Below the pieces are notes generated by a model. It did not search any database. It saw only the letters and a list, made by a program, of their open reading frames with translations, and had not been told where the DNA came from. Positions 1 through 5,666 of a DNA stretch of 5,666 bases are shown here, piece after piece. Origin of the DNA: Bacteroidota bacterium. Lineage in GTDB: Bacteria > Bacteroidota > Bacteroidia > Bacteroidales > UBA932. Numbering within the stretch: the stretch's first letter is position 1; every line of letters begins with the position of its first letter. The stretch lies in assembly GCA_017860395.1 (NCBI GenBank), contig JAGDMC010000122.1, positions 1-5,666 of the forward strand. Direction: 5' to 3'. A program made the translations under genes and the position numbers.

Positions 1-93
1 CCTCACCTTTTAAAGATAAGACCCCATTACTTAACCTAAACTTAAACTATGAAAAACTTCAGTTTAGAAATAAACAAATTGCGTGCCAAACTT
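1..93. other. Non-coding stretch downstream of the helicase gene
   Basis: This short AT-rich segment follows the helicase stop codon (read on the minus strand) and runs to the window edge. No convincing coding frame is visible. The only structure is an imperfect inverted repeat, taaact (43-48) against agttta (61-66), with a possible inner GAA/TTC pairing (51-53 with 58-60). It could form a weak hairpin after the helicase gene, but it is AT-rich and lacks a clear T-run, so I do not call it a terminator. It may continue into an intergenic region outside the window. Confidence 0.5.
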
Positions 94-2616
94 TTATTCG
101 GCAATACGTAATTTTGCGAATTTTAAGAGCAATGTTTTTCTTCCTCCTTGGTCAAAATCTACTACTGCTCTCATATTCAAGAAGTCACCTTCGAGTGAAA
201 AAATAGTTCCATATCCGAAACGGTCATGCTCCACCCTCATTTTCTCTCTTAGTTTCTCCACAGGGTCTGGTATAAATGGGGTCGTTCTTGGCTCAGATTG
301 TAAAGAAATTTTTGAAAATGCGGGAGCGCTTTGTGAAGGAGACGAACCGGTATTTTGACCCGAAGGCCCAAATCCGGAACGCGGAGATGTGCTATTTGTA
401 AAAGCGGAACCCGAACCAGAATTTGGTTTTGCAGAACCGGGGTATCTTGAATTTGAAGGGCGGTTATAGCTTTTTGTGTAATTTAAATCATCTGAAGGGC
501 TGCCCCATTTATCAAATAAGCCTGTCGATACATTTTCCGAATCTGATGCCGGCCAGTTTACATATTGTTTGTCAATCTCTTTAAGAAACCGGCTTGGCGG
601 ATAGTTTACATTGGCTCCCCAGCGAAAACGTGACTGGGCATAAGAAAGAGTTACCCGCTTTTTTGCCCGGGTGAGCGCAACATAAAATAACCGTCTCTCC
701 TCTTCTATCTCACTCTCACTACTGGATGCGTTAAGACTTGGGAAAAGGTTTTCTTCCATTCCTATTACATATATATAAGGGAACTCCAGACCTTTTGCCG
801 AATGAACAGTCATCAGGCTTATTTTGTTATTGTCCTCCTTGTCAACTTTTTCATCTACGGCACTCATGAGAGAGATATTTTCGAGGAAATTCTCCAACAA
901 AACGCTGTCACTTTCCGGCTGACCCTCCTCTGATTGAGAGACTGCAATCTGATTTTCGCCTGTATTTAAATCCGGATTTGTATCATTCCGTTCCTCATCA
1001 ATAACTCCGCCAAGAGCATCTCCCTCAAACTCCTTAATGGAGTTGAAAAGTTCTTCCACGTTTTCTACCCTTGCCTGACCTTCAATTGACGTATCGGATT
1101 TCAGAAAGGTCATATACCCGGAACGTAAAACAATCTCCATCGATATTTCATAGGCATTTACAGTGCGGACTTTTAAAGATACTTCCGAAATAAGTTTTGT
1201 AAATTCCAATAGCCGGGCAGCTGCGGCGGCTTTGATGCCAAATGAAGCAAGGTCTCCTGTATGCAGTGCCTCCCACATCGAAACAGAAGCAGCACCTGCC
1301 GCCGCCGCCAGATTGTTCATGGTCGTGTCTCCAATTCCTCTTGGAGGAACATTCACTACTCGTCTCAACGCCTCGTCGTCTTTTGGATTTACAAGCAATC
1401 TCATATAGGACATCACATCCTTTACTTCGGCTCTGTCGTAAAAAGAGTGACCGCCATAAATTTTATATGGAAGCGATCGTTTTCGCAACGCCTCCTCCAC
1501 AACGCGCGACTGTGCGTTGGTACGATACAGAACAGCAAAGTCGCTGTATTCTGCCTTTGTGTCATAAATATTTGAAAGGATGGAAGACGCCAGAGTAAAT
1601 GCCTCTTCCTGATCGGTATATCCTTTAACTATCTCAATTTTTTCTCCGGTATCTGCTGTAGAAAAACACTCTTTGTTTAAACGGTTTGAATTCCGGGATA
1701 TGAGACTGTTTGCGGCTTTCACAATTGTTTGCGTAGAACGGTAGTTTTGCTCAAGCTTGAATTCCTTTGCTTCGGGATAGTCTTTCAGAAAATTAAGAAT
1801 ATTCTCAATTCTTGCCCCCCGGAATGAGTAGATGCTTTGAGAGTCATCGCCCACGACGCAAACATTTCTGTGACCGGATGACAATTTCTTCACTATAAGG
1901 TATTGAGAAAAATTCGTATCCTGATACTCATCTACAAGTATAAAACTGAACCGGTTGCGTAATTTTTCAAGAACATCAGGGAAATCGCGTAAAAGAATAT
2001 TGGTATTCAACAATATATCGTCAAAATCCATAGCTCCGGCCTGCCTGCACTTCTTCTCATAAAGCTGATAGATTTCTCCAACCTTAGGTTTTTTCCCGAT
2101 TGCATCCCTCTGAATCAATTCTGCATTTGAAAGGTATGCAGCCGAAGTTACAAGATTGTTTTTAGCCATCGATATCCTGGAGAGAACCTCATTTGGCTTA
2201 TAAATCTTTTCGTCCAGACCCAGCTCCCTGACACAATTGCGGATTGCGCTTCTCGAATCCGAAGTATCGTATATCGTAAAGCTCTTTGGAAATCCCAGCA
2301 ATTCCGCGTCTTCTCTCAGAAAACGAACAAAAATTGAGTGAAAAGTACCCATCCACAGATTTTTTGAAAGCGAACTTCCCACCAGTGTGGAAATTCTTTC
2401 TTTCATCTCCTTAGAGGCCTTATTAGTAAATGTCAACGCAAGAACCGAACCGGCTTTGTGCCCGTGATTCAAAATGTTAGCTATTCTACACGTTAGTACT
2501 CTTGTTTTCCCGGAACCCGCTCCAGCCACTATCAAAGAAGGCCCTTCAAATTGTTCAACTGCTTGACTCTGAGCAGTATTCAACCCCTCACATATATTAG
2601 AAAATTCTCTATTCAT
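94..2616 (-). CDS. UvrD/PcrA-type superfamily 1A ATP-dependent 3'-5' DNA helicase
   Basis: The product is 840 residues and complete. Superfamily 1 motifs appear in order: Q motif LNTAQSQAV (12-20), Walker A AGAGSGKT (31-38), Ia LTFTNKASKEM (61-71), GTFHS (90-94), Walker B LVDEYQDTN (227-235), III VVGDDSQSIYSFRGA (254-268), IV LEQNYRS (288-294), V TVHSAKGLEF (603-612) and VI RRLFYVALTRAKKR (641-654). A Ser/Pro/Gly/Asn-rich linker (about 690-785) leads to a C-terminal Tudor-like module (about 794-838: HDRFGYGTI, then VVDFDQGGRKTLLLKFAKL). In PcrA/UvrD this module contacts RNA polymerase. Known roles of the family are nucleotide excision repair, removal of stalled polymerase and R-loops, and stripping proteins from DNA in the cytoplasm. 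An acidic segment at about 533-570 enlarges the 2B region, which partly explains the length compared with about 720-750 residues for PcrA/UvrD. The ATG at 2616 is chosen; the frame extends 13 codons upstream to a TTG, but that TTG lies in the -33 element of the gene's own promoter. It is transcribed divergently from nqrA. It could be named uvrD or pcrA; I leave the symbol open. Confidence 0.97.
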   Translation of the reverse strand: MNREFSNICEGLNTAQSQAVEQFEGPSLIVAGAGSGKTRVLTCRIANILNHGHKAGSVLALTFTNKASKEMKERISTLVGSSLSKNLWMGTFHSIFVRFLREDAELLGFPKSFTIYDTSDSRSAIRNCVRELGLDEKIYKPNEVLSRISMAKNNLVTSAAYLSNAELIQRDAIGKKPKVGEIYQLYEKKCRQAGAMDFDDILLNTNILLRDFPDVLEKLRNRFSFILVDEYQDTNFSQYLIVKKLSSGHRNVCVVGDDSQSIYSFRGARIENILNFLKDYPEAKEFKLEQNYRSTQTIVKAANSLISRNSNRLNKECFSTADTGEKIEIVKGYTDQEEAFTLASSILSNIYDTKAEYSDFAVLYRTNAQSRVVEEALRKRSLPYKIYGGHSFYDRAEVKDVMSYMRLLVNPKDDEALRRVVNVPPRGIGDTTMNNLAAAAGAASVSMWEALHTGDLASFGIKAAAAARLLEFTKLISEVSLKVRTVNAYEISMEIVLRSGYMTFLKSDTSIEGQARVENVEELFNSIKEFEGDALGGVIDEERNDTNPDLNTGENQIAVSQSEEGQPESDSVLLENFLENISLMSAVDEKVDKEDNNKISLMTVHSAKGLEFPYIYVIGMEENLFPSLNASSSESEIEEERRLFYVALTRAKKRVTLSYAQSRFRWGANVNYPPSRFLKEIDKQYVNWPASDSENVSTGLFDKWGSPSDDLNYTKSYNRPSNSRYPGSAKPNSGSGSAFTNSTSPRSGFGPSGQNTGSSPSQSAPAFSKISLQSEPRTTPFIPDPVEKLREKMRVEHDRFGYGTIFSLEGDFLNMRAVVDFDQGGRKTLLLKFAKLRIAE

Positions 2617-2617
2617 T

Positions 2618-2649
2618 AATGCCAAAATTACAAATAATGTGTATCTTTG
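2618..2649 (+). promoter_or_regulatory. Bacteroidota-type promoter for the nqr operon
   Basis: TATCTTTG at 2642-2649 is a full match to the TAnnTTTG -7 consensus, 21 nt ahead of the nqrA ATG. The upstream element is poor: AATG at 2618-2621, with a 20-nt spacer, shares only the TG of TTTG. The expected transcription start is around 2654-2656, giving a leader of about 16 nt that contains the nqrA ribosome binding site. The elements interleave with those of the helicase promoter on the other strand. Confidence 0.6.
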
Positions 2650-2656
2650 CCGCAAA
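2623..2656 (-). promoter_or_regulatory. Bacteroidota-type promoter for the helicase gene
   Basis: Read on the minus strand, a TTTG (2656-2653) is followed after 22 nt by TAATTTTG (2630-2623), a full match to the TAnnTTTG -7 consensus. The spacing is within the range accepted for Bacteroidota sigma-ABfr promoters. Transcription should start only a few bases downstream, at about 2616-2619, essentially on the helicase ATG. This predicts a leaderless or nearly leaderless mRNA, and no Shine-Dalgarno sequence is available. The promoter is inferred from motif and position only. Confidence 0.65.
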
Positions 2657-2660
2657 TTTT

Positions 2661-2665
2661 AAGGA
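2661..2665 (+). promoter_or_regulatory. Ribosome binding site of nqrA
   Basis: AAGGA, five bases before the ATG at 2671, resembles a Shine-Dalgarno sequence. It decides the start in favour of that ATG over an in-frame TTG at 2647, which lies inside the promoter -7 box and so could not be translated from this promoter. Confidence 0.6.
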
Positions 2666-2670
2666 AAAAG

Positions 2671-4050
2671 ATGTCAAATAAAATTCGATTACGCAAAGGT
2701 TTAAACATTCCTCTAAAAGGAAGTGCCGAAAACCACATCGCTAAGAACATCTCACCTAATATAATTGCAGTAAAGCCAACTGACTTTAAAGGCCTCAATC
2801 CCAAGCTTCTTGTAAAAGAGGGGGATCTGGTTAAAGCCGGAACACCTGTTATTGCAGATAAAAAAAGGCCGGAGATTCTCATTTGTTCTCCAATTAGCGG
2901 GACTGTTAAAGAAGTTGTCCGCGGAGAAAAGCGAAAACTTTTAGAAATTCTTATTGAATCCGATAAGAAGCATGAGTATCAACAAATAGTTACCCCTAAC
3001 TTTCGTAAGGCAACGCAAAAAGAGCTCAAAGAGACTCTCCTTGCCGGCGGGATGTGGCCAATGATTAAACAGAGGCCCTATGGAATAATTCCAAGCCCTT
3101 CAGTCGAACCGAAAGCTATTTTTATATCCGGGTTTGATACTTCACCGCTTGCTCCAGATCTTGATTTTACGTTAAAAGCTGAGTTTGAACATATGCAGGT
3201 TGGAGTTGAAGTACTCTCTAAACTTACAGGCGGAGGCGTACATTTAAGTCTTAATGCCGATAATTTTGCCGGCAGTCCTCTGCACAGACTCGAAAAAGTT
3301 TCTCTTCACGTTTTTGACGGACCTCACCCAGCAGGAAACGTTGGTGTTCAGATTCACCACATCAGCCCCATTAACAAGGGAGATATCGTGTGGACACTGG
3401 ATTTATATACTCTCGCAGCAATAGGCCGTCTCTTCTCGAAAGGAGTATTTGATCTTCGCAAGATAATTGCAATCACCGGTCCAAGAGCAAAACAGCCATG
3501 CTATATTGAAACCCTTCCGGGAATGCCAATGAGCGATATAATGGAGTTTGTTGAACTCACTCCGGAGAAAAAGAGCGGTGAACTTTTACCGGTTCGCTTC
3601 ATCAGCGGGAACGTTCTAACCGGAGACAACATTGGAGAGAATGGCTCTCTTGGTATTTTCCACAATCAGATTACTCTTGTTTCCGAAGGTAAATACAGAG
3701 AGATGTTTGGCTGGAGCAAACCATTCCGTGCCAAAAAATTCAGTTTTTCTCACTCATATTTTTCATGGCTCACGCCTTCGAAAAAGTACTCTTTAGACAC
3801 TAACCTGAACGGCGGAGAGCGGGCATTCGTTATGACCGGCGTGTACGAGAAGGTTCTTCCTATGGATATCTATCCGATGTACCTTCTTAAAGCCATACTT
3901 GCCGAAGACATTGATAAGATGGAGGCTCTCGGAATTTACGAAATTATTGAAGAGGATTTTGCTCTCTGTGAATTTGTATGTCCTTCGAAAACCGAAATTC
4001 AGGAAATTGTTTCCAAAGGTATCGATTTGATGATTAAAGAAATGTCTTAA
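2671..4050 (+). CDS. nqrA: Na+-translocating NADH:quinone oxidoreductase subunit A (NqrA)
   Basis: The product is 459 residues, a normal NqrA length, and is complete. NqrA is the peripheral cytoplasmic subunit of the sodium pump, related to RnfC and associated with quinone binding; it has no transmembrane helix here, as expected. The N-terminus KIRLRKGLNIPLKG (4-17) is typical. It is followed by a biotinyl/lipoyl-like barrel (about 33-95: LLVKEGDLVKAGTPV, then ICSPISGTVKEVVRG). Other family landmarks are LAGGMWPMIKQRP (124-136), HVFDGPHPAGNVGVQIHH (213-230), an SLBB-like segment with PGMPMSDI (283-290), and the C-terminal CEFVCPSKTEIQEIV (433-447). Unlike RnfC it has no four-cysteine Fe-S motifs. 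It is the first gene of the operon, and nqrB begins 11 nt after its stop. Confidence 0.97.
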   Translation: MSNKIRLRKGLNIPLKGSAENHIAKNISPNIIAVKPTDFKGLNPKLLVKEGDLVKAGTPVIADKKRPEILICSPISGTVKEVVRGEKRKLLEILIESDKKHEYQQIVTPNFRKATQKELKETLLAGGMWPMIKQRPYGIIPSPSVEPKAIFISGFDTSPLAPDLDFTLKAEFEHMQVGVEVLSKLTGGGVHLSLNADNFAGSPLHRLEKVSLHVFDGPHPAGNVGVQIHHISPINKGDIVWTLDLYTLAAIGRLFSKGVFDLRKIIAITGPRAKQPCYIETLPGMPMSDIMEFVELTPEKKSGELLPVRFISGNVLTGDNIGENGSLGIFHNQITLVSEGKYREMFGWSKPFRAKKFSFSHSYFSWLTPSKKYSLDTNLNGGERAFVMTGVYEKVLPMDIYPMYLLKAILAEDIDKMEALGIYEIIEEDFALCEFVCPSKTEIQEIVSKGIDLMIKEMS

Positions 4051-4061
4051 CCGGATAAGTG

Positions 4062-5126
4062 ATGAAAGCATTAAAAAATCTTATAGATAATATTAAACCT
4101 ACATTCAGCAAAGGGGGAAAGCTCAGTTTCCTTCACTCAACATTCGATGCATTTGAGACCTTTCTTTATGTACCGGAATATCTCACAAAAAAAGGAGTGC
4201 ATGTCCGCGATTCAATAGACCTCAAAAGGACTATGACAATTGTTATAATCGCGCTTTTGCCTGCACTTTTGTTTGGTATGTATAACACAGGCTATCAGTA
4301 CAATCTCTCTGTCGGCGGATCGATGGATTTCATGCAGATGTTTTGGTACGGATTCCTTAGGGTTCTTCCTCTTGTTATTGTCTCGTATGTGGTTGGACTC
4401 GGAATCGAGTTTGCTGCTGCACAAATCAGAGGACACGAGGTAAATGAGGGCTTCCTTGTTTCAGGTATGCTGATACCTCTTATTATGCCGGTTGATGTTC
4501 CGCTTTGGATTCTTGCATTGTCGGTTGCATTTGCCGTTATTGTAGGAAAAGAGGTATTTGGAGGAACAGGCATGAACATCTGGAACCCGGCACTTCTTTC
4601 AAGAGCATTTGTATTCTTTGCATATCCTTCTCAGATATCAGGAGATAAAATCTGGATATCCGAGCTTAGTAGCGGACAGGGTGTTGTAGACGGTTTTTCC
4701 GGAGCTACTCCCCTTGCAAACGCAGCAGCAGGATCGCCAATTCCATCGTTTATGGATATGTTTACCGGTTTTATCCCGGGTTCAATTGGCGAGACTTCGA
4801 CAATCGCAATTTTAATTGGCGCAGCACTATTGATTTTTACAGGAATAGCAAGCTGGAAGATCATGGTATCTACTTTTGCCGGTGGATTACTTACAGGTCT
4901 TTTACTTAATGTCCTTGCAACTGATCCTTCGTCTTATATGGCTATGCCTGCCTGGAACCACCTGGTTATGGGCGGATTTGCCTTTGGAGCCGTATTTATG
5001 GCAACAGATCCTGTTACCGGTTCTCAAACCGAGACGGGGAAATGGATATATGGATTTTTAATTGGAATGATGGCAATATTGATACGGGTCTTCAACGCAA
5101 ACGAAGACTCAGGAGAGCCGTTATAA
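4062..5126 (+). CDS. nqrB: Na+-translocating NADH:quinone oxidoreductase subunit B (NqrB), C-terminally truncated by an apparent frameshifting deletion
   Basis: The frame encodes 354 residues of NqrB, the polytopic inner-membrane subunit that carries covalent FMN and takes part in sodium transfer and quinone reduction. Family landmarks are LHSTFDAFETFLYVP (24-38), HEVNEGFLVSG (125-135), GKEVFGGTGMNIWNPAL (162-178), AYPSQISGD (187-195) and the flavinylation motif DGFSGATPL (210-218). Thr216 (codon 4707-4709) is the expected FMN-phosphate attachment residue. Hydrophobic segments lie at about 57-75, 92-116, 131-144, 147-163, 174-188, 246-263, 267-286, 299-314 and 327-344. The family pattern should continue after IRVFN (341-345) with PxxPEG, a final transmembrane helix and a basic tail. 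Instead there are nine unrelated residues, ANEDSGEPL, and a stop. The basic tail is found downstream in another frame. About 30-40 residues are missing relative to the expected 385 or so. The start is the ATG at 4062; a GTG lies one codon earlier, and the only SD-like sequence is a weak GGATAAG (4053-4059). The truncated product may not be functional. Confidence 0.93.
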   Translation: MKALKNLIDNIKPTFSKGGKLSFLHSTFDAFETFLYVPEYLTKKGVHVRDSIDLKRTMTIVIIALLPALLFGMYNTGYQYNLSVGGSMDFMQMFWYGFLRVLPLVIVSYVVGLGIEFAAAQIRGHEVNEGFLVSGMLIPLIMPVDVPLWILALSVAFAVIVGKEVFGGTGMNIWNPALLSRAFVFFAYPSQISGDKIWISELSSGQGVVDGFSGATPLANAAAGSPIPSFMDMFTGFIPGSIGETSTIAILIGAALLIFTGIASWKIMVSTFAGGLLTGLLLNVLATDPSSYMAMPAWNHLVMGGFAFGAVFMATDPVTGSQTETGKWIYGFLIGMMAILIRVFNANEDSGEPL

Positions 5127-5131
5127 AATAA
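5097..5131 (+). other. Out-of-frame remnant of the NqrB C-terminal tail
   Basis: In the +2 frame relative to nqrB, codons 5099-5128 read KRRLRRAVIK, followed by TAA at 5129-5131. This matches the basic end of NqrB proteins, which finish with a KRR-containing cytoplasmic tail after the last helix. The nqrB frame runs through the same bases as acidic, non-conserved residues. Only two bases (5097-5098) separate the last family-like codon (Asn345, 5094-5096) from the remnant Lys codon, where about 30 codons are expected. The restored stop would sit 15 nt before nqrC, a normal operon spacing. The identification rests on remembered family sequence and was not aligned. Confidence 0.7.
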
Positions 5132-5133
5132 AT

Positions 5134-5139
5134 AAGGAG
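5134..5139 (+). promoter_or_regulatory. Ribosome binding site of nqrC
   Basis: AAGGAG lies 7 nt before the ATG at 5147. It is a strong Shine-Dalgarno sequence for a Bacteroidota gene, where such sites are often weak. It lies beyond both the actual and the predicted ancestral nqrB stop, so the nqrB lesion leaves nqrC initiation intact. Confidence 0.65.
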
Positions 5140-5146
5140 AACAACA

Positions 5147-5666
5147 ATGGACACAAATAAAAACTTATATACAGTAATATACTCAACAGTTCTTGTTGTA
5201 GTTGTTGCTGTCGTTCTTGCTCTCGCCTCATATCTTTTAAAAGACAAACAGGAAAGAAATATTGAGATTGAAACCAAGCAGATGGTTTTAAAATCAGTTC
5301 ACCTGGGGACTGAAGCAGCAACTGCAGCCGACAAGGCTAAATACATTGAAGATTTATATTCAAAGTATATTAAAGATACGACAATACAAGAGGGAGATAT
5401 TACTCTTCAGATGTACATCTGTACTCTTGACACAAAAGACAGAATCTACATATTGCCTGTTCACGGAACCGGTCTCTGGGGTCCAATCTGGGGATACGTT
5501 GCCCTGAAGAATGATTTCAATACAATTTACGGTACAACTCTTGACCACAAAGGAGAAACTCCGGGCTTGGGAGCAGAAATCAATACCCCTGCATTCTGTA
5601 AACAATTTGAAGGAAAACAGATATTTGAAAACGGGAATTTTGTTTCAATATTAGTTGTAAAGGGCG
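5147..5666 (+). CDS. nqrC: Na+-translocating NADH:quinone oxidoreductase subunit C (NqrC), 3' end beyond the window
   Basis: The first 173 residues of NqrC are present and the frame is open to the window edge. A short polar N-terminus is followed by one transmembrane helix (about 8-31, Val/Ala/Leu-rich) and then a periplasmic domain of the FMN_bind family. Signature segments are PVHGTGLWGPIWGYVAL (104-120), TIYGTTLDHKGETPGLGAEI (126-145) and FENGNFVSILVVKG at the edge. The SGATxTS motif, whose threonine carries the covalent FMN, should lie in the missing 50-60 residues. In the complex, NqrC passes electrons within the membrane chain of flavins and Fe-S centres. The start is fixed by a good AAGGAG site 7 nt upstream. 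The gene follows nqrB by 20 nt, in the standard nqrABCDEF order, so nqrD, nqrE and nqrF are expected to the right. RnfG is homologous, but the nqrA and nqrB neighbours settle the assignment. Confidence 0.96.
   Translation, partial: MDTNKNLYTVIYSTVLVVVVAVVLALASYLLKDKQERNIEIETKQMVLKSVHLGTEAATAADKAKYIEDLYSKYIKDTTIQEGDITLQMYICTLDTKDRIYILPVHGTGLWGPIWGYVALKNDFNTIYGTTLDHKGETPGLGAEINTPAFCKQFEGKQIFENGNFVSILVVKG

Noticed and set aside
11..18. Minus-strand TATCTTTA as a promoter -7 box for a gene left of the window
   Set aside because: The final base departs from TAnnTTTG and no good TTTG element is found at the right spacing. One near-match in AT-rich DNA is expected by chance.
43..66. Rho-independent terminator after the helicase gene
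   Set aside because: The inverted repeat is only six AT-rich pairs plus a possible three inner pairs with a bulge, and no clear T-run follows on the minus strand. It is too weak to call.
1200..1320. GC-rich alanine-codon runs (gcc/gct-type repeats) as a microsatellite
   Set aside because: They encode short Ala stretches (helicase residues 437-443 and 463-467) with mixed codons, as part of the 2B domain. There is no true tandem repeat.
1163..1598. Three overlapping plus-strand open frames opposite the helicase
   Set aside because: They lie wholly within the helicase coding sequence, have no recognisable domains and have low-plausibility compositions. They are antisense shadows of a well-conserved gene.
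2614..2655. TTG start at 2655 for the helicase, adding 13 residues
   Set aside because: The TTG overlaps the -33 element of the gene's own promoter and the extension lies upstream of the predicted transcription start. The extra residues are hydrophobic and not family-like, and the ATG at 2616 gives the usual spacing to the Q motif.
2647..2670. TTG start at 2647 for nqrA, adding 8 residues
   Set aside because: It lies inside the plus-strand -7 box. The ATG at 2671 has an AAGGA site and gives the typical NqrA N-terminus.
5082..5131. Programmed ribosomal frameshift to fuse NqrB to the KRRLRR tail
   Set aside because: No slippery heptamer or downstream structure is apparent. A frameshift would still leave out the last transmembrane helix, because its coding sequence is absent from the DNA. 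A deletion explains the data better.
5360..5605. Minus-strand open frame within nqrC
   Set aside because: It is antisense to the conserved FMN_bind region of nqrC and has no recognisable features.

Overview
The window looks like Bacteroidota chromosome, probably Bacteroidales. The coding density is high and the composition is moderately AT-rich. The two promoters between the divergent genes match the Bacteroidota consensus (TAnnTTTG at -7, TTTG at about -33) rather than the E. coli type. The proteins also read like Bacteroidota UvrD/PcrA and Nqr proteins. I cannot name a genus.

Layout: positions 1-93 are a short non-coding stretch downstream of the first gene. Positions 94-2616 (minus strand) encode a complete UvrD/PcrA-type superfamily 1 DNA helicase with all canonical motifs and the C-terminal RNA-polymerase-binding Tudor-like domain. 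Positions 2617-2670 are a very compact divergent control region in which the two promoters overlap. Positions 2671-5666 (plus strand) are the start of an nqr operon: nqrA (complete), nqrB, and nqrC (cut off by the window edge). nqrDEF are expected beyond the right edge.

NqrA, NqrB and NqrC are subunits of Na+-translocating NADH:quinone oxidoreductase, the membrane complex that oxidises NADH, reduces quinone and pumps sodium. NqrA is the cytoplasmic quinone-associated subunit. NqrB is a polytopic membrane subunit with a covalent FMN. NqrC is a membrane-anchored subunit whose own covalent FMN lies on the periplasmic side.

The main anomaly is the 3' end of nqrB. The frame matches the family up to residue 345 (the IRVFN segment) and then gives nine unrelated residues and a stop. 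The basic C-terminal tail expected of NqrB (KRRLRR...) is present immediately afterwards, but in another reading frame. The simplest explanation is an internal deletion of roughly 85-91 nt that removed the last transmembrane helix and shifted the frame. This is a real mutation, strain polymorphism or assembly error. I see no mobile element, CRISPR array, tRNA or rRNA, and no sign of a novel system.
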